64,000 nucleotides of DNA from positions 747,919 through 811,918 of the forward strand of contig NZ_SJPM01000002.1 in assembly GCF_007859915.1 (NCBI RefSeq), read 5' to 3'. How positions within the stretch are numbered: position 1 is the first letter of the stretch; the number at the start of each line of letters is the position of its first letter. Below the pieces are notes generated by a model, which did not search any database, had not been told where the DNA came from, and saw nothing but the letters and a program-made list of their open reading frames with translations. Both the position numbers and the translations under genes were made by a program. Below are positions 9,551-17,727 of the stretch, piece by piece. This DNA comes from Neorhodopirellula pilleata. GTDB taxonomy: Bacteria; Planctomycetota; Planctomycetia; Pirellulales; Pirellulaceae.

Positions 9551-9834
9551 AGCGGGCTGTTGATTTAACTAGCCGTACCGCGTTTACGGGCTGTTGATTG
9601 AATCGTAACCCGATGCGTCAGCGAGGGATCCAACGCCATCAATTCTCTTTCAAGTATCCCTCGCTCACGCTTCGGGTTACGATGAGGAATAAATCAATAG
9701 CCCGCTAGCGGGCTGTTGATTTAGTCGTATACCGAATGACAACCATTAGCCGATGGGCGTTAGCCCCGGTTAACGGCCGTGTAAACCGCCGCTAACGCGG
9801 TACGGCTAATTAAATCAATAGCCCGCTAGCGGCG
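9551..9834. repeat. Nested palindromic intergenic repeat (88-bp element family)
   Basis: The gap between the flippase-like gene and the ferredoxin gene holds no gene but is built of inverted repeats. The core is a 28-bp arm at 9602-9629 (starting ATCGTAACCCGATGCG) mirrored at 9656-9683. It is enclosed by outer arms made of AGCGGGCTGTTGATTTA at 9551 and its inverse, and a second inverted set around AGCCGTACCGCG follows up to 9834. The same core recurs at 22434, 38012, 42015 and 44784. Confidence 0.85.
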
Positions 9835-9871
9835 TCGGCTCACTTCACTAACGCCACTTTTCGACGAAAAA

Positions 9872-10147
9872 CTAGTTATCCGCCAAGGGCTCTTGCTTCT
9901 CGGTGATCACTTCGCATTTTTCCGATTCTTCGGCATTGATCTCGATGTAGTGCTTCCACTCTTCGGGCAAGTTGTCTTCGTGGAAAATTGCTTCGACGGG
10001 GCATTCGGGAACGCAGGCTTCGCAGTCGATGCACTCTTCCGGGTGGATGTAGAGCATCTGTTCGCCTTCGTAGAAGCATTCCACGGGACAAACAACGACA
10101 CAATCGGTGTACTTGCATCCGGAGCAGGGTTCGGCGACGACGTGCAT
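9872..10147 (-). CDS. fdxA: 7Fe ferredoxin (3Fe-4S/4Fe-4S), FdxA type
   Basis: A 91-residue soluble electron carrier closely resembling FdxA/Azotobacter ferredoxin I. The N-terminal cysteines [18 protein letters not shown] and the second set [17 protein letters not shown] give the usual seven-iron ligand pattern, followed by the acidic C-terminal helix ([12 protein letters not shown]) and [11 protein letters not shown]. It is transcribed alone, divergent from the methyltransferase gene at 10451. The redox partner cannot be inferred from neighbours. Confidence 0.93.
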   Translation of the reverse strand: MHVVAEPCSGCKYTDCVVVCPVECFYEGEQMLYIHPEECIDCEACVPECPVEAIFHEDNLPEEWKHYIEINAEESEKCEVITEKQEPLADN

Positions 10148-10450
10148 GAGTTTACCTTTTCACTGGTTTGTTAATGATTCACTGGGCAGGAAATTACGAT
10201 CGGGACGGATTGCCGATTGGCAGCAGTATCGGATCGTCCTAGCCGTCAACTTCGTACAAATCGATCGATTGATGACCAGAAGCGGCGAACGTGTGACTTG
10301 GCAGTCTGCGTATTTTGCCGAATCGGCAAGGTTCGGCAAACCGCCCGTCTCGCAAAATTTTGTTTTTGAGCCTAGTTTCTTGGCCGATTCACCAACGACA
10401 TGACATTTCGTCACGTCGCCCGCCCGCCGCTTTCTTAAGCACTGATCCCT
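10148..10450. other. Intergenic region between divergent genes, small palindrome
   Basis: About 300 bp with no gene. It must hold the promoters of the ferredoxin (minus) and the methyltransferase (plus). The one clear signal is TTGCCGA-A-TCGGCAA at 10315-10329, followed by a partial third half-site (TTCGGCAAA), which could be an operator. No -35/-10 pair can be called with confidence. Confidence 0.4.
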
Positions 10451-11947
10451 GTGACGCATTCCATTGACCCATCCTCCGCCGTCTCCGAAGCCGAAGCAGG
10501 CCCAACTGTCGCGTCGGAACCTATCATTTTAAGAACGAAACCGAATCGGCACTTCCCGTTTCTTTCACGGCACCCGTGGGTGCTGGCCACGGCATTGCAA
10601 GATCGTCCAGTTGGTGCCGATCGTCCAGTCGGTGCCGGTCAACCCGCAAACGACCCGGAATCTGAATCCGGTCCATCCGACGCCGAGCTAGCTCCGGCGG
10701 AATCGTTCGGTCAAACTGCCGAACTACTCGACCATGATGGAAACTGGATCGCTCGCGGGCTTTACAACCCGGCCAGCCGTCTGAGATTGCGGCTGTACAG
10801 TTTTGAGCCGGACCAGCATATCGATGACAATTTGTTCGCCCGGCGGATCGACGAGGCGGTAGCCCGCCGCCGTCTCACCTCCCGCATTCCAGTGCGCCCG
10901 AACCCAGCCCTGTCGGCGCAAGGCAACCCAACCACGACCGACGGCGACACAGCGAGCAGCATCGCCGAAGGCGGCGAACGCTTGATTTTCAGCGAATCGG
11001 ATCGATTGAGCGGATTGATCGTCGATCGCTACGCCGATTGTTTGTCGATCCAATTCACATCTGCGGCGCTGCTTTCGCGGGGCGAGTTTTTGATCGACCA
11101 GATCTTGCTCGCCGCGGAGAAACACGGCACGCCGTGTACGCGTGTGGTCGTTCGGATGGACGCCGCAACGGCAAAACACGAAGGGGTTTCGCCGGACTGG
11201 ATCGCTCAAATCGAGTCATGGAGTCGAGGGATTCCTTCTGACGACGAGCAGTCTCAAGAGCAGCCGTCCGACGAATCGACGATGGTCCACTCCGGCGAAT
11301 CCGCGTTGGTGTGGTATCGCCACCACGATTTGAAAATGGCGATCGACCTGCGAGAGGGCCAAAAAACCGGCGGCTACCTCGACCAACAAGATAACCATGC
11401 CATCGCGGCCTCGTACATGAAGGACCGTCGCGTGTTGGACGTTTGCACATACACAGGCGGTTTCGCCTTGTCGGCCGCTTTGGCCGGTGCGAGCGAAGTG
11501 ATCGGCGTCGACAGTAGCGAGAAAGCCCTCGAGTTGGCACGAAACAATGCCGCCGCGAACTCGCTCACCCAGGTTCGGTTCGAAAAAGCCGATTGCTTTG
11601 ACGACCTTAAAGAACGTGGGCAACGTGGCGAAAAGTTTGACGCGATCATTTTGGACCCGCCCCGTTTTGCCGGGTCGCGCCGCCAAGTCGACGCCGCGTT
11701 GCGGGCCTATGCTCGATTGAACATGTCGGCCGTCGATCTGCTGTCACCGGGCGGAATTTTGGTGACGTGCAGTTGTTCGGGGCACGTCTCTCGGGCGGAT
11801 TTCCTCAACATGCTGGTCGATGTCGGTCGCAAACGACGCCGTGACCTCGTCTTGCTCCGGTCGCTCGGTCCCTCACCGGACCACCCATGTGCGGTCTCGT
11901 GCCCTGAAAGCGACTATCTGAAGTGCGTGATCGCCCAAGTCCACTAG
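10451..11947 (+). CDS. rlmI: RlmI-type 23S rRNA m5C methyltransferase
   Basis: Class I SAM-dependent methyltransferase of the RlmI (YccW) family, expected to methylate a cytosine in 23S rRNA. The N-terminus carries the PUA-like region (HFPFLSRHPWVL ... IARGLYNPASRLRLRL). The middle has the EEHGL-like fold (SGLIVDRYADCLSIQF), and the C-terminal Rossmann domain shows VLDVCTYTGGFALSAA, DAIILDPPRFA and the catalytic cysteine region LVTCSCSGH. The GTG at 10451 is the start. Unusually, about 50 residues rich in Pro, Ser and Glu, containing an RPVGADRPVGAG duplication, are inserted in the PUA domain. A second low-complexity insert (QSQEQPSDES) precedes the catalytic domain. Confidence 0.88.
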   Translation: MTHSIDPSSAVSEAEAGPTVASEPIILRTKPNRHFPFLSRHPWVLATALQDRPVGADRPVGAGQPANDPESESGPSDAELAPAESFGQTAELLDHDGNWIARGLYNPASRLRLRLYSFEPDQHIDDNLFARRIDEAVARRRLTSRIPVRPNPALSAQGNPTTTDGDTASSIAEGGERLIFSESDRLSGLIVDRYADCLSIQFTSAALLSRGEFLIDQILLAAEKHGTPCTRVVVRMDAATAKHEGVSPDWIAQIESWSRGIPSDDEQSQEQPSDESTMVHSGESALVWYRHHDLKMAIDLREGQKTGGYLDQQDNHAIAASYMKDRRVLDVCTYTGGFALSAALAGASEVIGVDSSEKALELARNNAAANSLTQVRFEKADCFDDLKERGQRGEKFDAIILDPPRFAGSRRQVDAALRAYARLNMSAVDLLSPGGILVTCSCSGHVSRADFLNMLVDVGRKRRRDLVLLRSLGPSPDHPCAVSCPESDYLKCVIAQVH

Positions 11948-12079
11948 AAGGTAAAATTTGCCTCTTAAAACCGCCTTTGCGGGCGACGACGGCCATTGAC
12001 GCGTTTATAGTCGTGGTAGAATTCATTGACTTCTCCCAATGAACCCTTTTCTTCACGACTTCTCGATCGAGGCCAATCG

Positions 12080-12736
12080 GTGACGAATGTAACGATCAAA
12101 GTGCTGCACGGTGCCGATCGCGGTAAGTTGTTCGAGGAGATCACGCCGCCGCTGACGATCGGACGCGAGGAAGGCAACGATATCCAGCTTAACGACGAGC
12201 GGGTCAGCCGGTGTCACCTCAAGATCCAGCGCGACAATGATCGTCTGGTGCTGACCGATTTGGACAGCACCAACGGCACCAAAGTCAATGGAACGGAGTG
12301 CCAGTTAAAGATTCTTCGCCATGGGGATTTGATCGCGGTCGGACGCAGTCTCTTGCTGCTCGGTTCGGAGGAGCAGATTGCCGAACGGTTGCGTTTGATG
12401 GGCGGCGGGGCCAATCTGAACCGGGATATCAAGTCCTCCGATGAATCGATCGCGGTGGAATTGCACCAGGAACCGGAAAGTCCGATGCCGGTCGACGCTC
12501 TCCAAGTCGAAGAATTGCCGGCAATCCCCGACGATCTGACGCCTGGGCAAAAGGCTCAGCTTTGTGAGATTTTGGACTTCTTGCAAAACCGATTGGAACG
12601 TTTGATCGAGACGGCCGAGACGGACGAAAGCACCGAACAAGTCATGCTCAAACAGTCCGCGTGGCAGCGACTGTTGGACGTGCAGTCTCGCTTGGCGACG
12701 CTGAATCGTTCGGTGACCGACCCGGACTGGCCTTAA
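12080..12736 (+). CDS. FHA domain protein
   Basis: A roughly 218-residue cytoplasmic protein with an N-terminal forkhead-associated domain, a phosphothreonine-binding module. The key residues are present: LTIGREEGNDI, VSRCHLKI and the DLDSTNGTKVNG loop. The C-terminal half is helical and acidic, without a recognisable domain, and may be an oligomerisation or partner-binding segment. The GTG at 12080 puts the FHA strands directly at the N-terminus; the frame is open from a TTG at 12026. It probably reads out one of the Ser/Thr kinases typical of this phylum; the partner is unknown. Confidence 0.82.
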   Translation: MTNVTIKVLHGADRGKLFEEITPPLTIGREEGNDIQLNDERVSRCHLKIQRDNDRLVLTDLDSTNGTKVNGTECQLKILRHGDLIAVGRSLLLLGSEEQIAERLRLMGGGANLNRDIKSSDESIAVELHQEPESPMPVDALQVEELPAIPDDLTPGQKAQLCEILDFLQNRLERLIETAETDESTEQVMLKQSAWQRLLDVQSRLATLNRSVTDPDWP

Positions 12737-12740
12737 GCAA

Positions 12741-12832
12741 CTATCCGAAAAGGGGTTTGACCCTCTCCGGCGATACCCTCAAACGAATGAAAAACGACTC
12801 GCCTCCAAAGGGTCAGACCCCTTTTCGGATAG
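12741..12832. repeat. 24-bp inverted repeat pair (TATCCGAAAAGGGG)
   Basis: Two 24-bp arms, 12741-12764 (CTATCCGAAAAGGGGTTTGA and on) and 12809-12832, are inverted copies with one mismatch, separated by 44 bp. They lie just behind the FHA gene and could fold into a long hairpin in the transcript. A third, shortened copy of one arm is at 33272-33294. The remaining sequence to 13028 holds no gene; at about 12868-12884 it carries a lone copy of the CTGTTGATTTAAC boundary motif of the 88-bp element. Confidence 0.75.
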
Positions 12833-13028
12833 GTTCTAATGGTTTGAGGGAGGGCCCTTCGCGAAACGGTCTGTTGATTTAACGGATTAGGCAATTACTG
12901 ATTTTGCGGACACTTCGGCGTTCTTTTTGCACTTCAACAGCGATTGAGGGACGTTTTTGACTTGATCTGATAGTGACCGCAGGCGACCTTATCCAGCTTC
13001 GAAACGTTTTTGCCGAAGACCCATTATT

Positions 13029-14789
13029 TTGAATCCGCCCGCCATTTCCGATTCGCGTCTCCCAGCCGACCTGACCGATGTAACACCGGTTGTCAAAAAC
13101 GAATCCGGCTATCGGTCTTTTCGTGCCACGCGTGAGGATCGAACTGCATTGCTCGATCCGCCGATTCAAGACGCCGAATTGTGGCTGAAGCACAACCTGG
13201 TCCGCCAGCAAGAGGAGGCCTCGGCCAAACCTCATGAGGTCAGACCGGCGATTCGTTCCGAGTTTTGGACCGAGTTGATCAAAACCGCCCGGCGGCAACT
13301 TCTCGACGACGCGATTCGTTACACGTCGGTCTATCGAAACGTTCCCGAGATCGATCCGTTCGCAAGTCGCCCGATTGTGATGGCCGGACATCAGCCAACA
13401 CTCTTCCATCCAGGCGTATGGTTCAAGAATTTTGCGCTGGATCAGATCGGTTCGGACACCGGCGCTCATGCGATTAACTTGGTGATCGACAACGATGTCG
13501 CCTCGAGTCGCTCGATCCGGGTCCCGAATCACGATTCGCTCGGCCGTGTGCGGGCAACGACCGTCAACTACGACGCCGGCGGCATGGGAATGCCGTTTGA
13601 GCAAGCCAAGATCCGCGACCTGCGTCAATTCGATGCTTTCGAACGTGAAGTCAAGCACGCGATCTCGCCGATCGTTTCCGATCCGTTGGTCACGTCGTTG
13701 TGGCCGCACGCGAGAGACGCCATCCGGCGTTGCGAGATCGCCGGTTGTGCCCTGGCCCAGGCCCGTCATGCGTTGGAAGGCGAACTCGGTTGGAACACAC
13801 TGGAGATTCCGCTCGGTGTGGCCGTTCGAGGCTTGCCGTTTGCCCGTTTCGTGATGGAGATCATCGATCAATTCGAGCGTTTTCATCAAATCTATAACGC
13901 CGCCGCTGAGCACTATCGGGCGTGGCACGGAATCCGCAGCACCGCGCACCCGGTTCCCAATCTCGCCAAACCCGACGTCGGAGATCCCAACGCCGGGAAT
14001 CTTTCGCAGTGGTGGGAACTGCCGCTGTGGGTTTATGGCAACGACTCGCCTCAACGACGAGGCGTTTGGGTTCGCCGCGTGGGTAGCCGATTACAAATCA
14101 GCGACCGTTCGCCCGAAAGGGAAATGACCGTCGAAGTTCCTGCCGGCGACCCGGATGCGGCGGCAGAGATGTTGGTCGACGCGGCTTCGCCCGAGTTCAA
14201 ACTGCGTCCCCGGGCGCTCGTCACGACGATGTTCGCCCGACTTGTACTCAGCGATTTATTCCTGCACGGGATAGGCGGTGGGAAATACGATCAACTCGCC
14301 GATCGCATTATCGAGCAATTCTTTGGCGTCGTGCCGCCCGCTTTTCAGGTCGTTTCGGCCACGGTTCGTCTGCCTGGCCAAACGATCGACGACGACCGGT
14401 CGATGAAAGTTGCGAACCTTCAACGTCAAATCCGCGACACCCACTACCAGGGCGAACGTTTCCTTGACGGAGGTAGCCAAGAGACCGACCGCCTAGTTTC
14501 CTTGAAAACGGGTCTCCTGAACGAATTGGACGATCACGCTGACCCGAGTGATCCGCACGCCAAGAACTGGCCGAGAAAGCAAAGATGGCAGCAAGAAATC
14601 GAAGCAGTTAATCAGCAAATTTCTCGAATCTTAGAACCGCGCCGAGCGAAACTGCTCGCTGAACTGGAAAGATTGCACCAACAAGAGGCCGAGGAATCCA
14701 TTTTGGCTAGCCGCGAATGGTCGTTCTGCCTGTTTTCGCTCGAGGACCTCATTCCCAGCTTCCGAGGAATGTTGCAACGGAACGGTTGA
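13029..14789 (+). CDS. Conserved hypothetical, possibly BshC-like
   Basis: A 586-residue cytoplasmic protein that I do not recognise with certainty. Motifs that look conserved are [21 protein letters not shown] near residue 118, [10 protein letters not shown], and [29 protein letters not shown] near residue 400, followed by a long helical, coiled-coil-like C-terminus. The order (a G-Q-P/Q loop early, a charged D-rich motif, then a glycine-rich GGxxYD segment, then coiled coil) is reminiscent of BshC, the cysteine-adding enzyme of bacillithiol synthesis, but identity is low by eye. The start is a TTG at 13029; an ATG start is not obvious. It stands upstream of rpmJ. Confidence 0.7.
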   Translation: MNPPAISDSRLPADLTDVTPVVKNESGYRSFRATREDRTALLDPPIQDAELWLKHNLVRQQEEASAKPHEVRPAIRSEFWTELIKTARRQLLDDAIRYTSVYRNVPEIDPFASRPIVMAGHQPTLFHPGVWFKNFALDQIGSDTGAHAINLVIDNDVASSRSIRVPNHDSLGRVRATTVNYDAGGMGMPFEQAKIRDLRQFDAFEREVKHAISPIVSDPLVTSLWPHARDAIRRCEIAGCALAQARHALEGELGWNTLEIPLGVAVRGLPFARFVMEIIDQFERFHQIYNAAAEHYRAWHGIRSTAHPVPNLAKPDVGDPNAGNLSQWWELPLWVYGNDSPQRRGVWVRRVGSRLQISDRSPEREMTVEVPAGDPDAAAEMLVDAASPEFKLRPRALVTTMFARLVLSDLFLHGIGGGKYDQLADRIIEQFFGVVPPAFQVVSATVRLPGQTIDDDRSMKVANLQRQIRDTHYQGERFLDGGSQETDRLVSLKTGLLNELDDHADPSDPHAKNWPRKQRWQQEIEAVNQQISRILEPRRAKLLAELERLHQQEAEESILASREWSFCLFSLEDLIPSFRGMLQRNG

Positions 14790-14877
14790 GTTGGCGTTGT
14801 CGACGGCGAGAAATTCGCTATCCTGCGTGCCCCTCACCCCCAAAACTCACGTTTGTTCTTTTTTTGAGATACATTCC

Positions 14878-15030
14878 ATGAAGGTTGTTAGTAGCATTGG
14901 TGCGTTGAAGTACCGCCACCCCGATTGCCAAGTCGTCAAACGTCGCGGTCGCATTTACGTGATCTGCAAGAGCAATCCCAAATTTAAGGTTCGCCAAGGC
15001 GGTGCCAAAGTCAAAAAAACACGTCGATAG
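14878..15030 (+). CDS. rpmJ: 50S ribosomal protein bL36, zinc-free form
   Basis: A 50-residue protein starting [17 protein letters not shown], with the basic C-terminus [16 protein letters not shown]. Length and the [21 protein letters not shown] pattern match bL36 of the longer, zinc-independent (C-minus) type, since the four-residue CXXC...CXXXXH ligand set is missing. The frame is open further upstream to 14791, but the ATG at 14878 starts exactly at the family N-terminus. It is transcribed away from other ribosomal genes. Confidence 0.93.
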   Translation: MKVVSSIGALKYRHPDCQVVKRRGRIYVICKSNPKFKVRQGGAKVKKTRR

Positions 15031-15063
15031 TGGTCTCCCTTATCTAACATTGGCTTTTCGGCA

Positions 15064-16344
15064 ATGAGCGATTTGTCGTTGGGAATCGGCCAGCTCGACA
15101 ACGACCAACTGGGCGGAGTGTCGATCCAACGAACTTCGCCCCCCGTCCGAAGGGCAGGCTACGCAGACAACGGAATCGTTACTGCGGCGCAAATCCGTGT
15201 GTTTCCCTTCGCCGGACTATCGCCGGCCATGCTTCAGCGATGGGAGTCGGTCCGCCGAGACTCGCTTGCCGAATCATCCGGTCATCGAGACCACCCGTTC
15301 TTTTCACCTCGGTTTGCTTCCGCCGTTCAGGCCGCCCGAGGCGACGTGTTGGTTGCCGTGGCTTTTTCGGGTCCGGTTTCCGACGCGTGCTCATCCGATG
15401 CTGCTGATGCGATCGGGTTCCTGCCGTTTCATCGGATCGGGCGGATCGGATTGCCGGTAGGTCGCTTCCTGAACGATGCTCAGAACGTGATCGGCTTGGC
15501 GAGCGAGCGGATCGATTGGTCCCAGTGGATGCGAGCCTGTGACGTCGCTGCCTTCGAGTTGCACGCGATCATTCAGGCCGAAGCTTCTTGGATCTCCGAC
15601 TATCGACTACAGGAAGTGAAGGCATTTCGGGCCGACTTCGAAGGTGATTCACCGGCGTTTTTGAGAAGGCTGGAAAGAGAACACCGCACGATCGGCAAGC
15701 AAGGCCAAAAAACACGGAAGCTCGAACGAGAATTCGGTCCGCTTCGTTTGGAAATCGACTGCCGTTGTCCGGATGTGCTCGAACAAGCAATCACTTGGAA
15801 GCGGGCTCAATACCAGCGGACTCATATCCTGGATCTGTTTTTGCCCGACTGGACACGTCGATTGATACAGGTACTCCACGAACCGGGAATGCTCGCGGGT
15901 ACCCAATCCTGCGATTCAATGTCCTTTGCCGACGAGTCATTGCGAGGCTTGCTATCGGTGCTGCGGGCAGGTGACCACGTCGTCGCCGCCCATATCGGCA
16001 TGATCGAGCGTGGCCAATTGCATTATTGGTTTCCGACCTACGATCCTGCGTTCTCGCGATGCTCGCCTGGGACGGCGCTCTTTACTGAAATAGTACGCGC
16101 GGCAACCCTGCACGGGATCGACGGAATCGACATGGGCTACGGGGAACAACCGTACAAACAAAAACAAACCGGAACGACTTCGCGAGTTGCCTTCGGAATC
16201 ATTACTGACTCGAAATGGCAACGCGTGAACTATCGCTTCAAACAGCAAGCGGTCGCCTGTTTGAAACGGATGCCGATGAAAGAATTCTTCAAGAAAGGTT
16301 GGCGTACGATCCACCCAACCGCCGGTATTCAAAAGCTCAGCTAG
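15064..16344 (+). CDS. GNAT/FemAB-like acyltransferase, exopolysaccharide type
   Basis: A 426-residue protein of the BioF2-like/Acetyltransf_6 group, a GNAT fold related to FemAB that is often found with polysaccharide or cell-envelope synthesis. Supporting features are SPAFLRRLEREHRTIGKQGQKTRKLEREFG, the helical linker with WKRAQYQRTHILD, and the C-terminal acceptor-side motifs GLLSVLRAGDHVVAAHIGM, WFPTYDPAFSRCSPGTALF and GIDMGYGEQPYKQ. No signal peptide or membrane segment is seen, so it is cytoplasmic. It starts 33 bp after rpmJ. The acyl donor and acceptor are unknown. Confidence 0.75.
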   Translation: MSDLSLGIGQLDNDQLGGVSIQRTSPPVRRAGYADNGIVTAAQIRVFPFAGLSPAMLQRWESVRRDSLAESSGHRDHPFFSPRFASAVQAARGDVLVAVAFSGPVSDACSSDAADAIGFLPFHRIGRIGLPVGRFLNDAQNVIGLASERIDWSQWMRACDVAAFELHAIIQAEASWISDYRLQEVKAFRADFEGDSPAFLRRLEREHRTIGKQGQKTRKLEREFGPLRLEIDCRCPDVLEQAITWKRAQYQRTHILDLFLPDWTRRLIQVLHEPGMLAGTQSCDSMSFADESLRGLLSVLRAGDHVVAAHIGMIERGQLHYWFPTYDPAFSRCSPGTALFTEIVRAATLHGIDGIDMGYGEQPYKQKQTGTTSRVAFGIITDSKWQRVNYRFKQQAVACLKRMPMKEFFKKGWRTIHPTAGIQKLS

Positions 16345-16574
16345 TTCAAATTCACGGGCCAACTACCACAGGCGTGCTTGACGGTTGTGCGGATTGGCTC
16401 GGCCGATTCGCATCTGGCTGCATCGGATTCTTTGTGACGGTCAAACCACCCGATCGGATATGCCGAATTGATCGTTAGCGAACGAGTAAAGCGGGCAAAC
16501 GTCGCTGTCGACAATTCCATGAACTTTTGACCAGGTCGTTGGCCGTGATACCTAAACGCTCTCAGATCTTTTGC

Positions 16575-17558
16575 ATGCACTTGGTCAAGTTGATCATCCT
16601 CGGTGCGTGCATGGAATGCTACTGTCTCAACGCGGAAGATTTGCTCGATGAGACGTTCGCCACCGGGCTCTCATTGATGGACACACCGACGACGAGTCGC
16701 AGTCAGGTCGATACGATTCAATTAGTGGGGCATCGACCAACGCCTCATCAATCGGCTCACTCGAATTTTCTCGAGCAACTCTCATTGTTTGCGGCGATCG
16801 ATGGTTCCAAGCAGCCACAAGACTTTGGTGTTAACGCGGATCTCGGTGTGCGACTGCGTGCCGCTTTTTCCGCGCCACTGATCGAGTCTTATGGCATCGG
16901 ATATCAAATCGGAACGGCGGTCACGACCACCGATAATGCGGTTCGCGTTTTTGAATTAATGGGAGAGGACACCAACCGATTCCAAAGCTTTACCACGTTC
17001 GGATTATTTCAGCGGCACGGACGATGGGGTTTCGGTGGTGTTTTTGATTACCTTTACCAAGACGGCTTTGATACGACATCGCTGGGACAGTTTCGAGCGC
17101 GAGCAAGCTATGACATCACCTGTCAAACTCAGGTCGGAGTCACCGGTCGCTTTCGTGCCTTCGATGATACCGCAGAATACTTAGGCAATCCGGTAACACT
17201 GCGCAGTATCAATCAAGGTAGTGTCTTCGTTCGTCACTTTTTTGAAACGGGAGTTCAATCGACGTGGTGGTTTGGACTGGTCGACGAACACGGAGAGTCC
17301 AATGCAGCCTTTGGCGCGGCACCGTCGCGCGAGAATGACGCTGTGATCGGCGCTGATTTTGTGGCACCATTGAATGATTCATTCGCCCTTTACGGCGAAA
17401 CCAATCTCATCCTGCCTGCGGACTCCGGAACCGTGGACGCATTCTTCGGAATCGCGTGGTATCCCTTCACCAACGCCAAGGTAGCTCACCGAAGACAGTA
17501 CTCACCATTTCTCTCCGTCGCCGCGCCCACATCGTTCGCGGTCGATCTCGTTCCTTGA
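16575..17558 (+). CDS. Secreted beta-rich protein, probably planctomycete DUF6666
   Basis: About 327 residues from the ATG at 16575, which begins a short hydrophobic signal (MHLVKLIILGACMECYC); the frame opens at 16527. The body alternates short polar and hydrophobic strands and reads like an outer-membrane or envelope beta structure: FLEQLSLFAAIDGSKQPQDFGVNADLG, TTDNAVRVFELMG, RWGFGGVFDYLYQDGFD, GETNLILPADSG. I associate this pattern with the planctomycete DUF6666 family, from memory only. No catalytic motif is seen. It lies 170 bp upstream of the kinase gene and may be unrelated to it. Confidence 0.7.
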   Translation: MHLVKLIILGACMECYCLNAEDLLDETFATGLSLMDTPTTSRSQVDTIQLVGHRPTPHQSAHSNFLEQLSLFAAIDGSKQPQDFGVNADLGVRLRAAFSAPLIESYGIGYQIGTAVTTTDNAVRVFELMGEDTNRFQSFTTFGLFQRHGRWGFGGVFDYLYQDGFDTTSLGQFRARASYDITCQTQVGVTGRFRAFDDTAEYLGNPVTLRSINQGSVFVRHFFETGVQSTWWFGLVDEHGESNAAFGAAPSRENDAVIGADFVAPLNDSFALYGETNLILPADSGTVDAFFGIAWYPFTNAKVAHRRQYSPFLSVAAPTSFAVDLVP

Positions 17559-17727
17559 GCAGTGTACGGATATTACGGGGTGATTCGAAGCAACCGGCAT
17601 CTTCCCTAGCATCAGAATGACTCTCGATTATTGACACGGCGTCAGGCCAATTTCTTTGCCCAGGCGTCAAATTCGGCGAACACTTCACCGAGCGAAATTG
17701 CCGTGGTCAATTATCAGTGAAGTTGGG

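Noticed and set aside
12879..14054. 391-residue minus-strand frame opposite the BshC-like gene
   Set aside because: It overlaps the coding strand of a conserved-looking protein, has no recognised domain and is rich in Arg and Gly in a way typical of antisense frames in this codon usage.
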